Origin: Streptomyces cylindrosporus
Lineage (GTDB): Bacteria; Actinomycetota; Actinomycetes; Streptomycetales; Streptomycetaceae
Assembly (NCBI RefSeq): GCF_022698165.1
Contig: NZ_JALDAY010000011.1
Coordinates: forward strand, 372,001-436,000
Direction: 5' to 3'
DNA: 64,000 bases
A model generated the notes under the pieces. The model did not search any database, was not told the origin of the DNA, and saw only the letters and a program-made list of their open reading frames with translations. Both the position numbers and the translations under genes were made by a program. This document shows positions 16,832 to 25,656 of this stretch, piece after piece. How positions within the stretch are numbered: the first letter of the stretch is position 1; every line of letters begins with the position of its first letter.

Positions 16832-17463
16832 CCGACCCGATCACCCTGACCGCCGCCCTGCCCCTCGCGGGCTGGGCCGCCCACAGCCTGTGGATGGCGC
16901 GCCGCCTGCGCATCGCCCGCACCGACCCGCTCACCGGCCTGCCCACCCGCGACCCGTTCACCGCCCGCGCCCTGCGCACCGTCGCCCGCGGCCGCGCCAG
17001 CGTGCTGCTGCTGGACGTCGACCACTTCAAGCACGTCAACGACACCCACGGGCACGCCGCCGGCGACGCCCTGCTCGCCGCCATCGGCGGCCGCCTGCAG
17101 GAGTGGAGCAGCGAGTACGGCGGCTTCGCGGGCCGTCTCGGAGGCGACGAGTTCGCCGCCGTCGCCCACCTGGACGACCTCGCCACCCACGCCCTCGACG
17201 TCTTGGCGGACCGCCTGCAGCGCTGCGTAGACATCGACGGCCACCTCCGGCTCTCCCCGCGCGTCTCGGTCGGCGTGTGCCGCCCCGACGATCGGCCCGG
17301 CCTGCCGCTCGACGCCCGCCTGCGGGCCGCGGACGAGGCCATGTACGCGGCCAAGTCCCTGGGCAGGCGCTGGCGTTACGCCGAGCCGCAGTCCACCCAC
17401 ACCACCACGGCGGGCCGCCGCGCCGGCCGCCGCGGCACCCACACCTCTTTGTCCTCCCGCTGA
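16828..17463 (+). CDS. GGDEF-domain protein, probable diguanylate cyclase
   Basis: 211 residues. The N-terminal ~25 residues are moderately hydrophobic (a possible single membrane anchor), followed directly by a GGDEF domain: DPLTGLPTR (33-41), LLDVDHFKHVND (61-72, Mg-binding Asp), intact GGDEF at 105-109, and ADEAMYAAKSLGR near the end. The inhibitory RxxD site expected five residues before GGDEF is absent, so feedback inhibition by c-di-GMP is unlikely. GTG start overlapping the previous stop (GTGA) places it firmly in the transfer operon. c-di-GMP controls Streptomyces development, so the element could alter host growth state during transfer. Confidence 0.88.
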   Translation: MTDPITLTAALPLAGWAAHSLWMARRLRIARTDPLTGLPTRDPFTARALRTVARGRASVLLLDVDHFKHVNDTHGHAAGDALLAAIGGRLQEWSSEYGGFAGRLGGDEFAAVAHLDDLATHALDVLADRLQRCVDIDGHLRLSPRVSVGVCRPDDRPGLPLDARLRAADEAMYAAKSLGRRWRYAEPQSTHTTTAGRRAGRRGTHTSLSSR

Positions 17464-17479
17464 AAGGCCCGGTCCCGTC

Positions 17480-17998
17480 ATGCCGAATCGATCCCGCAAG
17501 GTGCCCTACGGCATCCCGCGCACGGTGCACGTGCCGCGCACCCGCCGCCGCGACGCCCAGCCGATCATCCTGGTCGTCCCCGAACGCCCCACCCTCGCCC
17601 AGCGCGCCGCCCGCGCGCTCGGCACCTGGCTGTGGGAGACCCGCCGCAGCTGGGCCCCGACCGGCATAGCCGTCGCCGCCTTGCTCACCACCGCGGTGCT
17701 GCACGGCCTGTTCTGGTGGACCGCATTCCTCCTCGCCACCGCCACGTTCGCCCCGTACGGCTGGCTGGTCTGGCTCACCTGGCGCCGCCCCGCCGACGAC
17801 CGCTCGATCCACCACTGGCGCAAGGCCCTGGCCGCGCTCGCCACCCTCGCCATCGCCTGGGCCGCGCTCGCCGTGTTCTTCGGCCCGCTGGCCGGCCCCC
17901 TCGGCCTGATCTGGCTGGCCCTCGCCATCACCGCCCAGGCGCTGTGGCTGCGCACCCGCCGCGCCGCCGCCTCCGCCCCCGTTGAGGAGATCCGCTGA
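17480..17998 (+). CDS. Membrane protein upstream of TraB
   Basis: 172 residues. A basic N-terminus (~1-60) precedes four predicted helices: two at ~60-95, two at ~115-160 (ALAALATLAIAWAALAVFF, LGLIWLALAITAQAL). It lies between the GGDEF gene and the pre-TraB gene, overlapping the latter by TGATG. Likely a Spd-type component of the transfer complex. Confidence 0.7.
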   Translation: MPNRSRKVPYGIPRTVHVPRTRRRDAQPIILVVPERPTLAQRAARALGTWLWETRRSWAPTGIAVAALLTTAVLHGLFWWTAFLLATATFAPYGWLVWLTWRRPADDRSIHHWRKALAALATLAIAWAALAVFFGPLAGPLGLIWLALAITAQALWLRTRRAAASAPVEEIR

Positions 17999-18591
17999 TG
18001 ACCACACCCCCGAACGGCAACGGCAACACCTGGCGTGACGACTTCGCCAACTTCCGCAACGCCACCGGCAAACAGGCCTCCAACGGCGGCGGCCGCGGTG
18101 ACGGCGGCGCGCGCCGCGGTGGTGGCGACCGGCACTACCACGTCCACGTCGGCGGCAACCCGGACGCCAACGGCCAGGCCAACGCCGGTCCCGGCGGCGG
18201 GTTCTTCTCCCGCGGCGCGGGCGGCGGCAACCGGCCCGGCCACAGCCCGCTCGCCGACCCGCAGTTCTTCAACAGCACCGACGTGCGCAACTACTGCGAC
18301 CAGGCCCGCAGCGTCTTCCTGCAGCTGTCCTTCGAACTCGCCGGCGCCGCCGAGGTCCTGCAGGCCGCCCTCGCCCAGGTCCCCGACCCACAGGGCCGCG
18401 GCCGGATGGGCTCCCGCTCCCGGGCCCGCAGGGTCAGCAAGAAGCTCAAGAAGACCGCCGACGACGTCCGCGACGCCGCCAAGAACGCGGTCGCCACCTA
18501 CGCCGCCTTCCAGCGCGAGTTCGAGCCAGAGCTGGCCCCCTACAACGCCCGCCGCGCCGCCGGCCGCCGCCGCTTCGACTTCACCCTCTGA
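17998..18591 (+). CDS. Gly-rich AICE protein preceding TraB (197 aa)
   Basis: A disordered Gly/Asn/Arg-rich N-terminal ~90 residues, including the strand-like HYHVHVGG, precedes an all-helical domain (~95-180: DVRNYCDQARSVFLQLSFELAGAAEVLQAALAQV, KKLKKTADDVRDAAKNAVATYAAFQREFEPEL). Genes of this kind sit directly before traB in many AICEs, suggesting an accessory of the translocase. No enzymatic motif. Confidence 0.7.
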   Translation: MTTPPNGNGNTWRDDFANFRNATGKQASNGGGRGDGGARRGGGDRHYHVHVGGNPDANGQANAGPGGGFFSRGAGGGNRPGHSPLADPQFFNSTDVRNYCDQARSVFLQLSFELAGAAEVLQAALAQVPDPQGRGRMGSRSRARRVSKKLKKTADDVRDAAKNAVATYAAFQREFEPELAPYNARRAAGRRRFDFTL

Positions 18592-18639
18592 CCCCGCAAC
18601 CCGCACCTCTGATTCGCGTACGACCAGGAGGACCAGGCC

Positions 18640-20709
18640 GTGTCCCAGCTCACCCCCGAGCAGCTTCTCGAAGAGCAGTTGCGCGCCGCCCAGGGCGGCG
18701 GCGGTGTCGTCGAGTACCTGCTGCACCGCCTCAAGCCGCACCTGCCGCCGTGGCTGGTCGGCGCCGGGGCCGGCCTGGTCTCCTGGCCCGCCCACTGGTA
18801 CTGGTCCGACAACGCCGCCGCCACCGCCGGACTCACCCTCGCCTCGGTCGCGCTCACCGGCGCGACCTGGTTCGCGGGCAAGTCCACCACCGCCCAGCGC
18901 CGCCTGCACTCCGCGATCACGGTCGCCGCGGGCACGGGATGGTTCACTGCGGCCGCCATCGCCGGGCCGAACGTGGGCCCGATGGCCGGCCTGTACTTCA
19001 TCGGTGCCCCGTCCCTGGCCCTGTCCTGGAACATCCGCCAGATCCTGCGCCGCAACGACGCCACCGGCGCCGACGGCGGCATCTGGGAAAAGGTCGGCCT
19101 GGCCAAGACGCTGACCACCAGGGCCGAAGCCGCCCCGAACAAGGCGACCATCGGCTACCAGCTGCCGCGCGGCGAGCTCACCAACGACGACGTCTCCAAG
19201 GCCCTGCCCAAGCTCGCCTCCGCCCTGGACGTGCCGCCCAACGCCGTGCGCCACCTGGCCGACCCCGAGTCGGCCTCCCGCGGCCAGATCACGATCGTCC
19301 CGCACGATCTGCTCAAGAACACCGTTCCGTGCCCCGGCCCCTCGCACCCCGGCGGCTCGATCGCCGCCCCGGTCCACGTCGGGATCTACGAGGACGGCAC
19401 CGAAGCCACCATGTACTTCCCCGGCGACCCGCAGGCGGCCCGCAACGCCATGCACCTGCTCGTGATGGGGATGACCGGCTCCGGCAAGTCCGAGGGCGGC
19501 CTGACCGCGCTCGCCGAGGTCCTCACCCGCCACGACGTCATCGTCTGGGCGTCCGACCCGGCCAAGGCCGACCAGACCCTCGGCCCGCTGCTGCCCGCCT
19601 TCGACTGGGCCGCCCTCGACATGCCCTCCACCAAGGCCATGGTCAAGGCCCTGCACGCGGTCATCCCGGCCCGTACGGCGTGGCTGGCCAAGTACGGCTA
19701 CAAGCAGTGGGAACCGGCCTGCGCCCGCGCCCAGGCCGACGGCTCCCCCGGCATGCCCTACCTGCTCGCCTGGTTCGAGGAAGCCGCCAAGACCATCCGC
19801 GAGACCGACGAGGACGCCTTCACCGGCATCGCCCAGGAAGCCCGTTCGGCCGGTGTCTCCCTGGTCGTCTCCATGCAGCGCGCCTCCCACAACCAGATGT
19901 CCACCGACACCCGCGCCTCCCTCGGCTCGTCCTGGTGCCACGGCGTCCGCAACGACACCGACGCCGGCTTCGCCCTCGACGACGACGTCCTCGACGCCGG
20001 CGCCAAGCCCCAGGTCTGGAAGGACAAGAAGCCCGGTTACAGCTACCTGGTCGCCAACGGCATCCCCGAGACCTTCTGGGCCACCCCGCTGCGCGACTAC
20101 CTCACCGGCCGCGAATACCTCGAATGGGTCGTCGTCGCGTTCGCCGACATCCGCCCGGCCGCCGATCCCGTCACCGCCCAGACCGCGGCCAAGGCCGCAG
20201 GCCGCCACTACGCCCAGCGCACCCGCCACCCGCTGCCCGGCACCACCGACCCCCAGCCCGCCCAGGAGGACCCCACCATGCCCGACCACCCCGCGCGCGG
20301 CCTCGCCCAGGACGACGACCAGGCGCCGGCCTTCACCGCGTACGACGGCTACAGCAACCCGGACGACGACTACGACGACGAGGACCTGGACGCCATCGAC
20401 CCCGAGCAGGAGCTCCCGCGCCCCACCACCGTGGTGCAGTTCGCCGAACGGCCGCCCGCCCAGCCGAAGATCCAGCTCACCCCCAAGCAGGCCCGCCAGG
20501 CCATGGAAGACCTCCTGGACGAGTTCGAAGCCGAGGGCCGCACCATCCTCAGCCCCCACGACTTCATGGAGCACTGCGACCGCCACGGCCGCTCCCGCTC
20601 CTGGGTCTCCGGCCAAGTCGCCCAGTTCGTCATGGCCGGCCGCCTCGCCGAGACCGACGAGACCGGCGTCTACCGCATCGTCCGCGACGACGAGGACGAG
20701 GCCGCCTGA
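18640..20709 (+). CDS. traB: FtsK/SpoIIIE-type conjugative DNA translocase TraB
   Basis: 689 residues from GTG, preceded by AGGAGG. Two to three membrane helices occupy ~40-125. The P-loop GMTGSGKS is at 277-284, and a Walker B-like LLAWFEEAAK lies at ~376-385. The C-terminal ~65 residues form a winged helix (RTILSPHDFMEHCDRHGRSRSWVSGQVAQFVMAGRLAE), matching the gamma-like domain by which TraB reads short repeats. TraB hexamers pump double-stranded plasmid DNA between hyphae, so this is the only essential transfer protein. An acidic, Asp-rich linker (~560-600) precedes the DNA-binding end. Candidate recognition repeats follow directly downstream. Confidence 0.95.
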   Translation: MSQLTPEQLLEEQLRAAQGGGGVVEYLLHRLKPHLPPWLVGAGAGLVSWPAHWYWSDNAAATAGLTLASVALTGATWFAGKSTTAQRRLHSAITVAAGTGWFTAAAIAGPNVGPMAGLYFIGAPSLALSWNIRQILRRNDATGADGGIWEKVGLAKTLTTRAEAAPNKATIGYQLPRGELTNDDVSKALPKLASALDVPPNAVRHLADPESASRGQITIVPHDLLKNTVPCPGPSHPGGSIAAPVHVGIYEDGTEATMYFPGDPQAARNAMHLLVMGMTGSGKSEGGLTALAEVLTRHDVIVWASDPAKADQTLGPLLPAFDWAALDMPSTKAMVKALHAVIPARTAWLAKYGYKQWEPACARAQADGSPGMPYLLAWFEEAAKTIRETDEDAFTGIAQEARSAGVSLVVSMQRASHNQMSTDTRASLGSSWCHGVRNDTDAGFALDDDVLDAGAKPQVWKDKKPGYSYLVANGIPETFWATPLRDYLTGREYLEWVVVAFADIRPAADPVTAQTAAKAAGRHYAQRTRHPLPGTTDPQPAQEDPTMPDHPARGLAQDDDQAPAFTAYDGYSNPDDDYDDEDLDAIDPEQELPRPTTVVQFAERPPAQPKIQLTPKQARQAMEDLLDEFEAEGRTILSPHDFMEHCDRHGRSRSWVSGQVAQFVMAGRLAETDETGVYRIVRDDEDEAA

Positions 20710-20721
20710 CGGCTCTGACGC

Positions 20722-20833
20722 GTCAGACGCGTCTGACACCGCTGTCGCCGCCGGCCTCCAAACGCCCAGGTCACACACGCGCGCGACCCCCGTCAGACGC
20801 GTCTGACACCACCGCCCTGACACCCCTGACACC
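20722..20833. promoter_or_regulatory. Candidate clt (TraB recognition) repeat region
   Basis: Just after the traB stop lie two copies of the perfect 16-bp palindrome GTCAGACGCGTCTGAC (20722-20737 and 20792-20807, exactly 70 bp apart), and four direct copies of the octamer CTGACACC (20733, 20803, 20817, 20826). In characterised Streptomyces plasmids the clt transfer locus lies beside traB and consists of short repeats bound by the TraB C-terminal winged helix. The rest of the 319-bp gap holds no gene. An operator for the replication genes is the alternative. Confidence 0.65.
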
Positions 20834-21028
20834 CGCCGTCCCGAACCTCGCTCGCCCCGGGTTTCTGGACTTTCTGGATCGCCCTACGCGGGCGCGCGCG
20901 TGGCGGCCCGGGCCCCTCCCCGCGGCGAGGTGTCACAAATTTCGGCGGCTGACGTTCCAAGACACGACCGCCACTGATCAAGACCGACCCGAGACGCTCT
21001 GAACCGGGCACACCTGAAGGGCCAGTCC

Positions 21029-21910
21029 GTGAACGAACCGCACCACCCCGCCCACGCCGCCGCGTTGGCCCACGCCCTGCGCGCCGCCGACCGCGGACTG
21101 GCGGTGATCCCCCTCAGCCGCACCAAGCTCCCCGCGGTCCGCTCCCCGCACCGCGCCGAGCCCCGCCGCATCCGCTGCCACGGCGAGTGCGGGCAGATCG
21201 GCCACGGCATCCACGACGCCACCACCGACCCCACCGCCGTACGCGCCCTCTTCGCCGCCGCCCCCTGGGCCACCGGCTACGGGATCGCCTGCGGCCGCAC
21301 CCCACACCACCTGATCGGCATCGACCTGGACGTGAAGAACGACGTCGACGGCATCGCCAACTTCGAGGCCCTGGCCGTCGACCGCGGCTTCGCCGTCCCG
21401 GCCTCGATCACCGTGGCCACCCCCAGCGGCGGCCGGCACCTGTGGCTGCGCGGCCCCGCCGATCGCACGGTCCCCAACTCGGTCGGCCGCCTGGCCCCCG
21501 GCATCGACGTCCGCGGCACCGGCGGCTACCTGGTCGGCCCCGGCTCGACCACCAACCGCGGCACCTACACCCTCGCGCCCGGAACCGAGCACCAGGCGCT
21601 CGCCGCCGTACCGGACGCCCTGCTGCAGCTGCTCGCCCCACCCGCCGTAGCGTCGCACCGCTCGATGCCGGCGCTGCCGATCGCCGGACGCCAAGCCGTC
21701 GCCCTGGTGCAGTTCGTCCTCGACGCCCCCGACGGCCAGCGCAACGACCGCCTCTACTGGGCCGCCTGCCGCGCCCACGAGACCACCGACGCACCCGCGC
21801 TCGCCGCGGCACTCATCGAGGCCGCCGTACGCATCGGCCTGCCAGAGCCGGAGGCCCGTGCCACGGTCACCTCCGCCGCCCGCCGCATCTCCGCGCGAGG
21901 CGCCCGATGA
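21029..21910 (+). CDS. Bifunctional DNA primase/polymerase (Prim-Pol, archaeo-eukaryotic primase type)
   Basis: 293 residues from GTG, with GAAGG 8 nt upstream. Prim-Pol signature: GIDLDVK with metal-binding D99 and D101, the SGGRHLW segment (~136) with its conserved His, and VRGTGGYLVGPGS (~165). A helical C-terminal extension (~220-293) resembles a primase C-terminal accessory region. It is coupled by ATGA to the ATPase gene, forming the element replication pair. Found in AICEs that lack a RepSA-type rolling-circle initiator. Confidence 0.9.
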   Translation: MNEPHHPAHAAALAHALRAADRGLAVIPLSRTKLPAVRSPHRAEPRRIRCHGECGQIGHGIHDATTDPTAVRALFAAAPWATGYGIACGRTPHHLIGIDLDVKNDVDGIANFEALAVDRGFAVPASITVATPSGGRHLWLRGPADRTVPNSVGRLAPGIDVRGTGGYLVGPGSTTNRGTYTLAPGTEHQALAAVPDALLQLLAPPAVASHRSMPALPIAGRQAVALVQFVLDAPDGQRNDRLYWAACRAHETTDAPALAAALIEAAVRIGLPEPEARATVTSAARRISARGAR

Positions 21911-23784
21911 CCCAGCACGTCAACGGCCACACGCCGCACAGCCCCTCCGCCGCGATGGCCAAGGAGATCCTCACGGCCAACGGCGTCGACCCGGACAAGA
22001 AGGGCCCCTCCCAGGCCACCCAGCTCGTGGCCCTGGCCCGCGAACGCTACGACCTGTTCATGTCCGACGACGGCCGCCCCTACGGCGTCAAAGTCGACGG
22101 CCCCAACCTCGCCCTCCCCCTGCGCGGCAAGGCCGGCCTTCGCTCCCAACTCGCCCGCATCTACACCGACGTCAACGGCGGCACAGTGCCCTCCCAGTCG
22201 GCCCTCGCCGACGCCATGACCGTCCTCGAAGGCCTCGCCGCGAACGCCGACCCGCGCACCCCGCACCTGCGCGTCGCCCGCCGCGAGGACGACAGCATCC
22301 TGATCGACCTGGGCACCAGCGACGGCCGCTGCGTGCACGTCACCCCGGACGGCTGGCAGATACTCCCCGACTCCCCGATCGTCTTCCGCCGCTCCGGCGC
22401 CATGAAGCCCCTCCCCGTCCCGATCAGGGACGGCGACGGCCTGGCCAAACTGCGCGACCTGCTCAACACGACCGAGGAAGGCTTCCACCTCCTGGTCGCC
22501 TTCCTGCTGGCCGCGTTCATCCCGAACCTGCCGCACCCGATCCTCGCCTTCCGCGGCGAGCAGGGCACCGGCAAGTCCAAGGGCGCCGCCATGGTCATCG
22601 GCATCATCGACCCGTCGGGAGCTCCCAAGCGCACCGCGCCGCGCGACCTGAAGTCCTGGTCGGTACAGGCCTTCAACTCCTGGGCCATCTGCCTCGACAA
22701 CATCTCGATCATCCCCGACTGGCTCTCGGACGCCCTGTGCCGCGCGGTCACCGGCGACGGCGTCGTCGACCGCGCCCTGTTCACCGACGACGACGTGGTC
22801 GTCCTCGAATTCCGCCGCGTCCTGGCGATGACGACCATCGACGCCGGAGCCCTCGCCGGCGACCTCGCCGAACGCCTCCTCACCATCGAGCTGCAGCTCA
22901 TCCCGGACCACAGGCGGCGCGAGGAAGCCGAACTGGACCGCGCCTACGCCGACGCCCACCCGGCCATCCTCGCCTCCCTCTTCGACCTGCTCGCCCAAGT
23001 CCTCAAAGCCCTCCCCACCGTGGAGCTGACCGAGCGCCCGCGCATGGCCGACTTCGCGCGCGTCCTGGCCGCCGTCGACCACGTCACCGGCTGGCACACC
23101 CAGGCCTCCTACAAAGCCACCGCCGCCGACGCCGTAGCCGACGTCCTGGACGGCGAGCCCTTCGCCCAGGCCGTCGTCGACCTCGTCCGCGCCTCCGGCC
23201 CCGACGGCCTGACCGTCACCGCCGCCCAGCTCCTGGAGAGCGTCACCGCCCCGGAAAAGCTGCCGAAGAAGTGGCCCAAGGACCCCACCCGCGCCGCCGG
23301 CCAACTCAAGCGCCTCGCCCCCGCGCTACGCACCATCGGCATCGACGTCGACGACTCCAAACGCCAGCCCGACGGCAACCGCTCCCGCCTCTACCGCCTC
23401 ACAGCATCAGAGAAGCACCGCATTCCAGCACCCGGAGCGCCCGCAGCACCCGAACCCACCCCTGACCAGCACCAATCTCCGGGCGCTAACACAAACCCCA
23501 GCACCCGCACGAGCACCCACAGCACCCGCGAACCCACGCCCCCGGGTACTGCGGGCACTGCACCGGGCGCTGCCCCACTCCCAGCACCCGGTCACCACAC
23601 CACCCCTGACCAGCCCGAACACCCATCTCCGGGTGCTCCGGGCGCTCCGGGCGCTGATTTGCACCTCTTCTCTGCTCCCACGCCCACCTGCCAGGGCTGC
23701 GGCGACCCCATGGACCCCTCCCTCGCAGCCGCCGGCGAATCCACCCACCCCGGCTGCCACCCCACACCCACCACCAGGAGCTGA
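21907..23784 (+). CDS. Replication ATPase/helicase-like protein
   Basis: 625 residues. P-loop GEQGTGKS at 217-224, with ICLDNIS as a likely Walker B ~45 residues on. A helical lid and a winged region follow (~420-500: GLTVTAAQLLESVTAPEKLPKKWPKDPTRAAGQLKRLAPALRTIGI). The last ~125 residues are Pro/Ala/Gly/Thr low complexity ending in a zinc knuckle (CQGCGD...HPGCH). This is the partner of the Prim-Pol encoded upstream, probably the unwinding enzyme at the origin. The DNA of the low-complexity tail carries repeated octamers (listed separately). Confidence 0.82.
   Translation: MTQHVNGHTPHSPSAAMAKEILTANGVDPDKKGPSQATQLVALARERYDLFMSDDGRPYGVKVDGPNLALPLRGKAGLRSQLARIYTDVNGGTVPSQSALADAMTVLEGLAANADPRTPHLRVARREDDSILIDLGTSDGRCVHVTPDGWQILPDSPIVFRRSGAMKPLPVPIRDGDGLAKLRDLLNTTEEGFHLLVAFLLAAFIPNLPHPILAFRGEQGTGKSKGAAMVIGIIDPSGAPKRTAPRDLKSWSVQAFNSWAICLDNISIIPDWLSDALCRAVTGDGVVDRALFTDDDVVVLEFRRVLAMTTIDAGALAGDLAERLLTIELQLIPDHRRREEAELDRAYADAHPAILASLFDLLAQVLKALPTVELTERPRMADFARVLAAVDHVTGWHTQASYKATAADAVADVLDGEPFAQAVVDLVRASGPDGLTVTAAQLLESVTAPEKLPKKWPKDPTRAAGQLKRLAPALRTIGIDVDDSKRQPDGNRSRLYRLTASEKHRIPAPGAPAAPEPTPDQHQSPGANTNPSTRTSTHSTREPTPPGTAGTAPGAAPLPAPGHHTTPDQPEHPSPGAPGAPGADLHLFSAPTPTCQGCGDPMDPSLAAAGESTHPGCHPTPTTRS
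23427..23637. repeat. Iteron-like AGCACCCG repeats inside the 3' end of the replication ATPase gene
   Basis: Five exact copies of AGCACCCG (23427, 23445, 23500, 23521, 23583), one AGCACCCA (23512) and an inverted copy CGGGTGCT (23630), plus two ~30-bp segments starting CACCCCTGACCAGC. They fall in the low-complexity tail of the protein. Dense short repeats at this place suggest a replication origin, but Ala/Pro codon repetition alone could produce some of them. Confidence 0.5.
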
Positions 23785-23787
23785 CCC

Positions 23788-23979
23788 ATGCGCATCCGCC
23801 TCCACGGCACCGAAGCCGAAGTGACGGCCACCGCCGACCACCTCGCCCACGTCCTGGACGTCCTCGACACAAGCCGCCTCTACCCGGACCGCCCACCAAG
23901 CCGCCTGGTCCGCCTCTACCTCACCGTCACGCCGCCCACCGCCAACTACACCAACTCCGAGATAACCAAGGGGGCCTGA
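23788..23979 (+). CDS. Small AICE protein with RxYPxR motif (63 aa)
   Basis: It starts 4 nt after the ATPase stop. Pattern RIRLHG...ADHLAHVLDVLDTSRLYPDRPPSRLVRLYLTV, a small alpha-beta protein. The element 2 protein at 42819-42989 shows the same order (DT-x3-R-xYP-xR-x-RLYxT), so both elements carry this family. It sits between replication and excision genes. Function unknown. Confidence 0.65.
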   Translation: MRIRLHGTEAEVTATADHLAHVLDVLDTSRLYPDRPPSRLVRLYLTVTPPTANYTNSEITKGA

Positions 23980-23984
23980 TCACC

Positions 23985-24173
23985 TTGCGCCGCGAACCCC
24001 ACATGAAGCTCACCGACGTCCTGGACGAACTGGACATGTCCCGCGCCGCCTTCTACCGCATGCGCGCCCGCGGCAAGGCCCCCAAGTGCCTGAAGCTCCC
24101 CAACGGACAACTCCGCTTCCGCCGTGCCGACTTCGACGCCTGGCTGCAGAACTGCGAGGAGAACAACGCCTGA
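23985..24173 (+). CDS. xis: HTH excisionase (recombination directionality factor)
   Basis: 62 residues. MerR-like HTH_17 fold: KLTDVLDELDMSRAAFYRMRARGKAPKCLKLPNGQLRFRRADFDAWL. A TTG start at 23985 has AAGGGGG upstream; the ATG at 24003 lacks a ribosome site. The stop overlaps the integrase ATG, the usual xis-int coupling. Xis bends attL and attR to drive excision. Confidence 0.88.
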   Translation: MRREPHMKLTDVLDELDMSRAAFYRMRARGKAPKCLKLPNGQLRFRRADFDAWLQNCEENNA

Positions 24174-25558
24174 TGGGCTCCAGCTACAAGGTCCACTTCT
24201 GGGCAATCCGGCAGCGCACCGGCCGTAGAAAGCCCTACGAGGTCCGCTGGCAGGTCAACTCCCGCGAGAAGTCGGAGTCCTTCACCACCAAGGGCCTCGC
24301 CGAAAGCCGACGCTCCGAGCTGATGCAAGCGGCCCGTCGTGGCGAACCCTTCGACGAGGAAACAGGCCTCCCTGCCTCCGAACTCCGGGCGCAGCTGCAG
24401 AGCATCACCTGGTACCAACACACCCGAGACTTCATCGAGAAACGCTGGGAGGGAGCGCCCGCGAAGTCCCGCCGCAACTTCGCCGACGCCCTGGCCACCA
24501 TCACCCCGGCCCTCGTGAAGTCGGAGGCCGGCCGCCCCGACTCGCGCGTACTCCGACGCGCCCTCTACAGCTGGGCCTACAACAAGTCGGCATGGGACCA
24601 AGCACCACAGCCGGACTGGCACAAGGCACTCGACTGGCTGGAACGCAACTCAGTCTCCATCGTCGACCTCGAAGACCCTCAGATCCTCCGCAAGGCACTG
24701 GACGCCCTGGGCAAGAAGCTGGACGGGAAACCTGCGGCAGCGCGAACGGCACTACGCAAACGGGCCTGCCTGAGCGACGCGCTGGGGATGGCCGCGGAAG
24801 CCAAGTACTTCACGACCGCAGTGAATCCCCTCCAGTCGGTGCAGTGGACCGCCCCCCGCACAGCTGAGGAAGTCAATCCGGAAACCGTCGCCAACCCGCG
24901 CCAAGTCCGCCGCCTACTCACCGCCGTACGCGACCAGGGCGACCGAGGCGAACGCCTCGAAGCCTTCTTCAGCTGCCTCTATTACGCTGGCATGCGCCCA
25001 GCCGAGGTCATCCACTTGCAGAAGTCACAGTGCTGCCTACCCGACAAGGGATGGGGAACCCTGACCCTCCGAGGCGGCATGGTACGGGCCGGCCAAAGCT
25101 GGACGGACGACGGCAGCGCCCACGAACAGCGAAGCCTGAAGTGGCGAGCCCCCGAGGACTCGCGCCCAGTCCCCATCCCGCCGGCCTTCGTCCGCCTACT
25201 CCGCTCCCACATCGAGCAATTCGGCACAGCCCCAGACGGCCGCCTCTTCCGCACAAACCGCAACGGCCTCGTTCAAGAGAGCGGCTACGGCGAGGTCTGG
25301 GCAAAGGCCCGCGCAACCGCCCTGACGCCCGAAGAAGTCGCAACCGCCCTCGCCCGGCGCCCATACGATCTGCGCCACGCGGGCATCTCGTTCTGGCTCA
25401 GTTCCGGCGTCGACCCTGCCGAAGTAGCCCGCCGCGCCGGCCACAGCCTCCCCGTCCTCTTCCGCGTGTACGCCAAGGTCCTCGCTCAGTCACAGGACAG
25501 AGCGAACCAGCGCATCGATGCAGCACTCAAAGAATGGGCCGAGCCGCACGAACTGTGA
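24173..25558 (+). CDS. int: Tyrosine recombinase integrase of element 1
   Basis: 461 residues. N-terminal Arg-rich arm-binding region and core-binding domain (~1-230), catalytic domain (~240-461). Catalytic residues: R275 (AGMRPAEV), R401 and H402 (YDLRHAG), H424 (AGHS), nucleophile Y433 (FRVYAK). The first His of the HxLR box is Tyr398, as in the element 2 integrase. Start in a TGATG overlap with xis. It targets the tRNA-Tyr 3' end, but unusually 3 kb separates it from the att copy at 28572. Confidence 0.95.
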   Translation: MGSSYKVHFWAIRQRTGRRKPYEVRWQVNSREKSESFTTKGLAESRRSELMQAARRGEPFDEETGLPASELRAQLQSITWYQHTRDFIEKRWEGAPAKSRRNFADALATITPALVKSEAGRPDSRVLRRALYSWAYNKSAWDQAPQPDWHKALDWLERNSVSIVDLEDPQILRKALDALGKKLDGKPAAARTALRKRACLSDALGMAAEAKYFTTAVNPLQSVQWTAPRTAEEVNPETVANPRQVRRLLTAVRDQGDRGERLEAFFSCLYYAGMRPAEVIHLQKSQCCLPDKGWGTLTLRGGMVRAGQSWTDDGSAHEQRSLKWRAPEDSRPVPIPPAFVRLLRSHIEQFGTAPDGRLFRTNRNGLVQESGYGEVWAKARATALTPEEVATALARRPYDLRHAGISFWLSSGVDPAEVARRAGHSLPVLFRVYAKVLAQSQDRANQRIDAALKEWAEPHEL

Positions 25559-25623
25559 ATCGTGTCAGCCTGCCAACCGTGCTCATCGATCACCGCCGCC
25601 GAACACCAGCACAGAGCCTGGCC

Positions 25624-25656
25624 GGGGCGCCGTTCTCATGAGAAGGACGGCGCCCC
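25624..25656 (+). terminator. Hairpin after int
   Basis: GGGGCGCCGT (25624-25633) pairs with ACGGCGCCCC (25647-25656), enclosing the small palindrome TCTCATGAGA. It lies 66 bp after the integrase stop. Confidence 0.65.

Noticed and set aside
17506..20832. A continuous minus-strand open frame of over 1100 codons opposite traB and its neighbours
   Set aside because: It is the antisense shadow of GC-rich plus-strand genes: Gly/Val/Arg low-complexity text, no ribosome site, and the opposite strand encodes recognisable TraB motifs.
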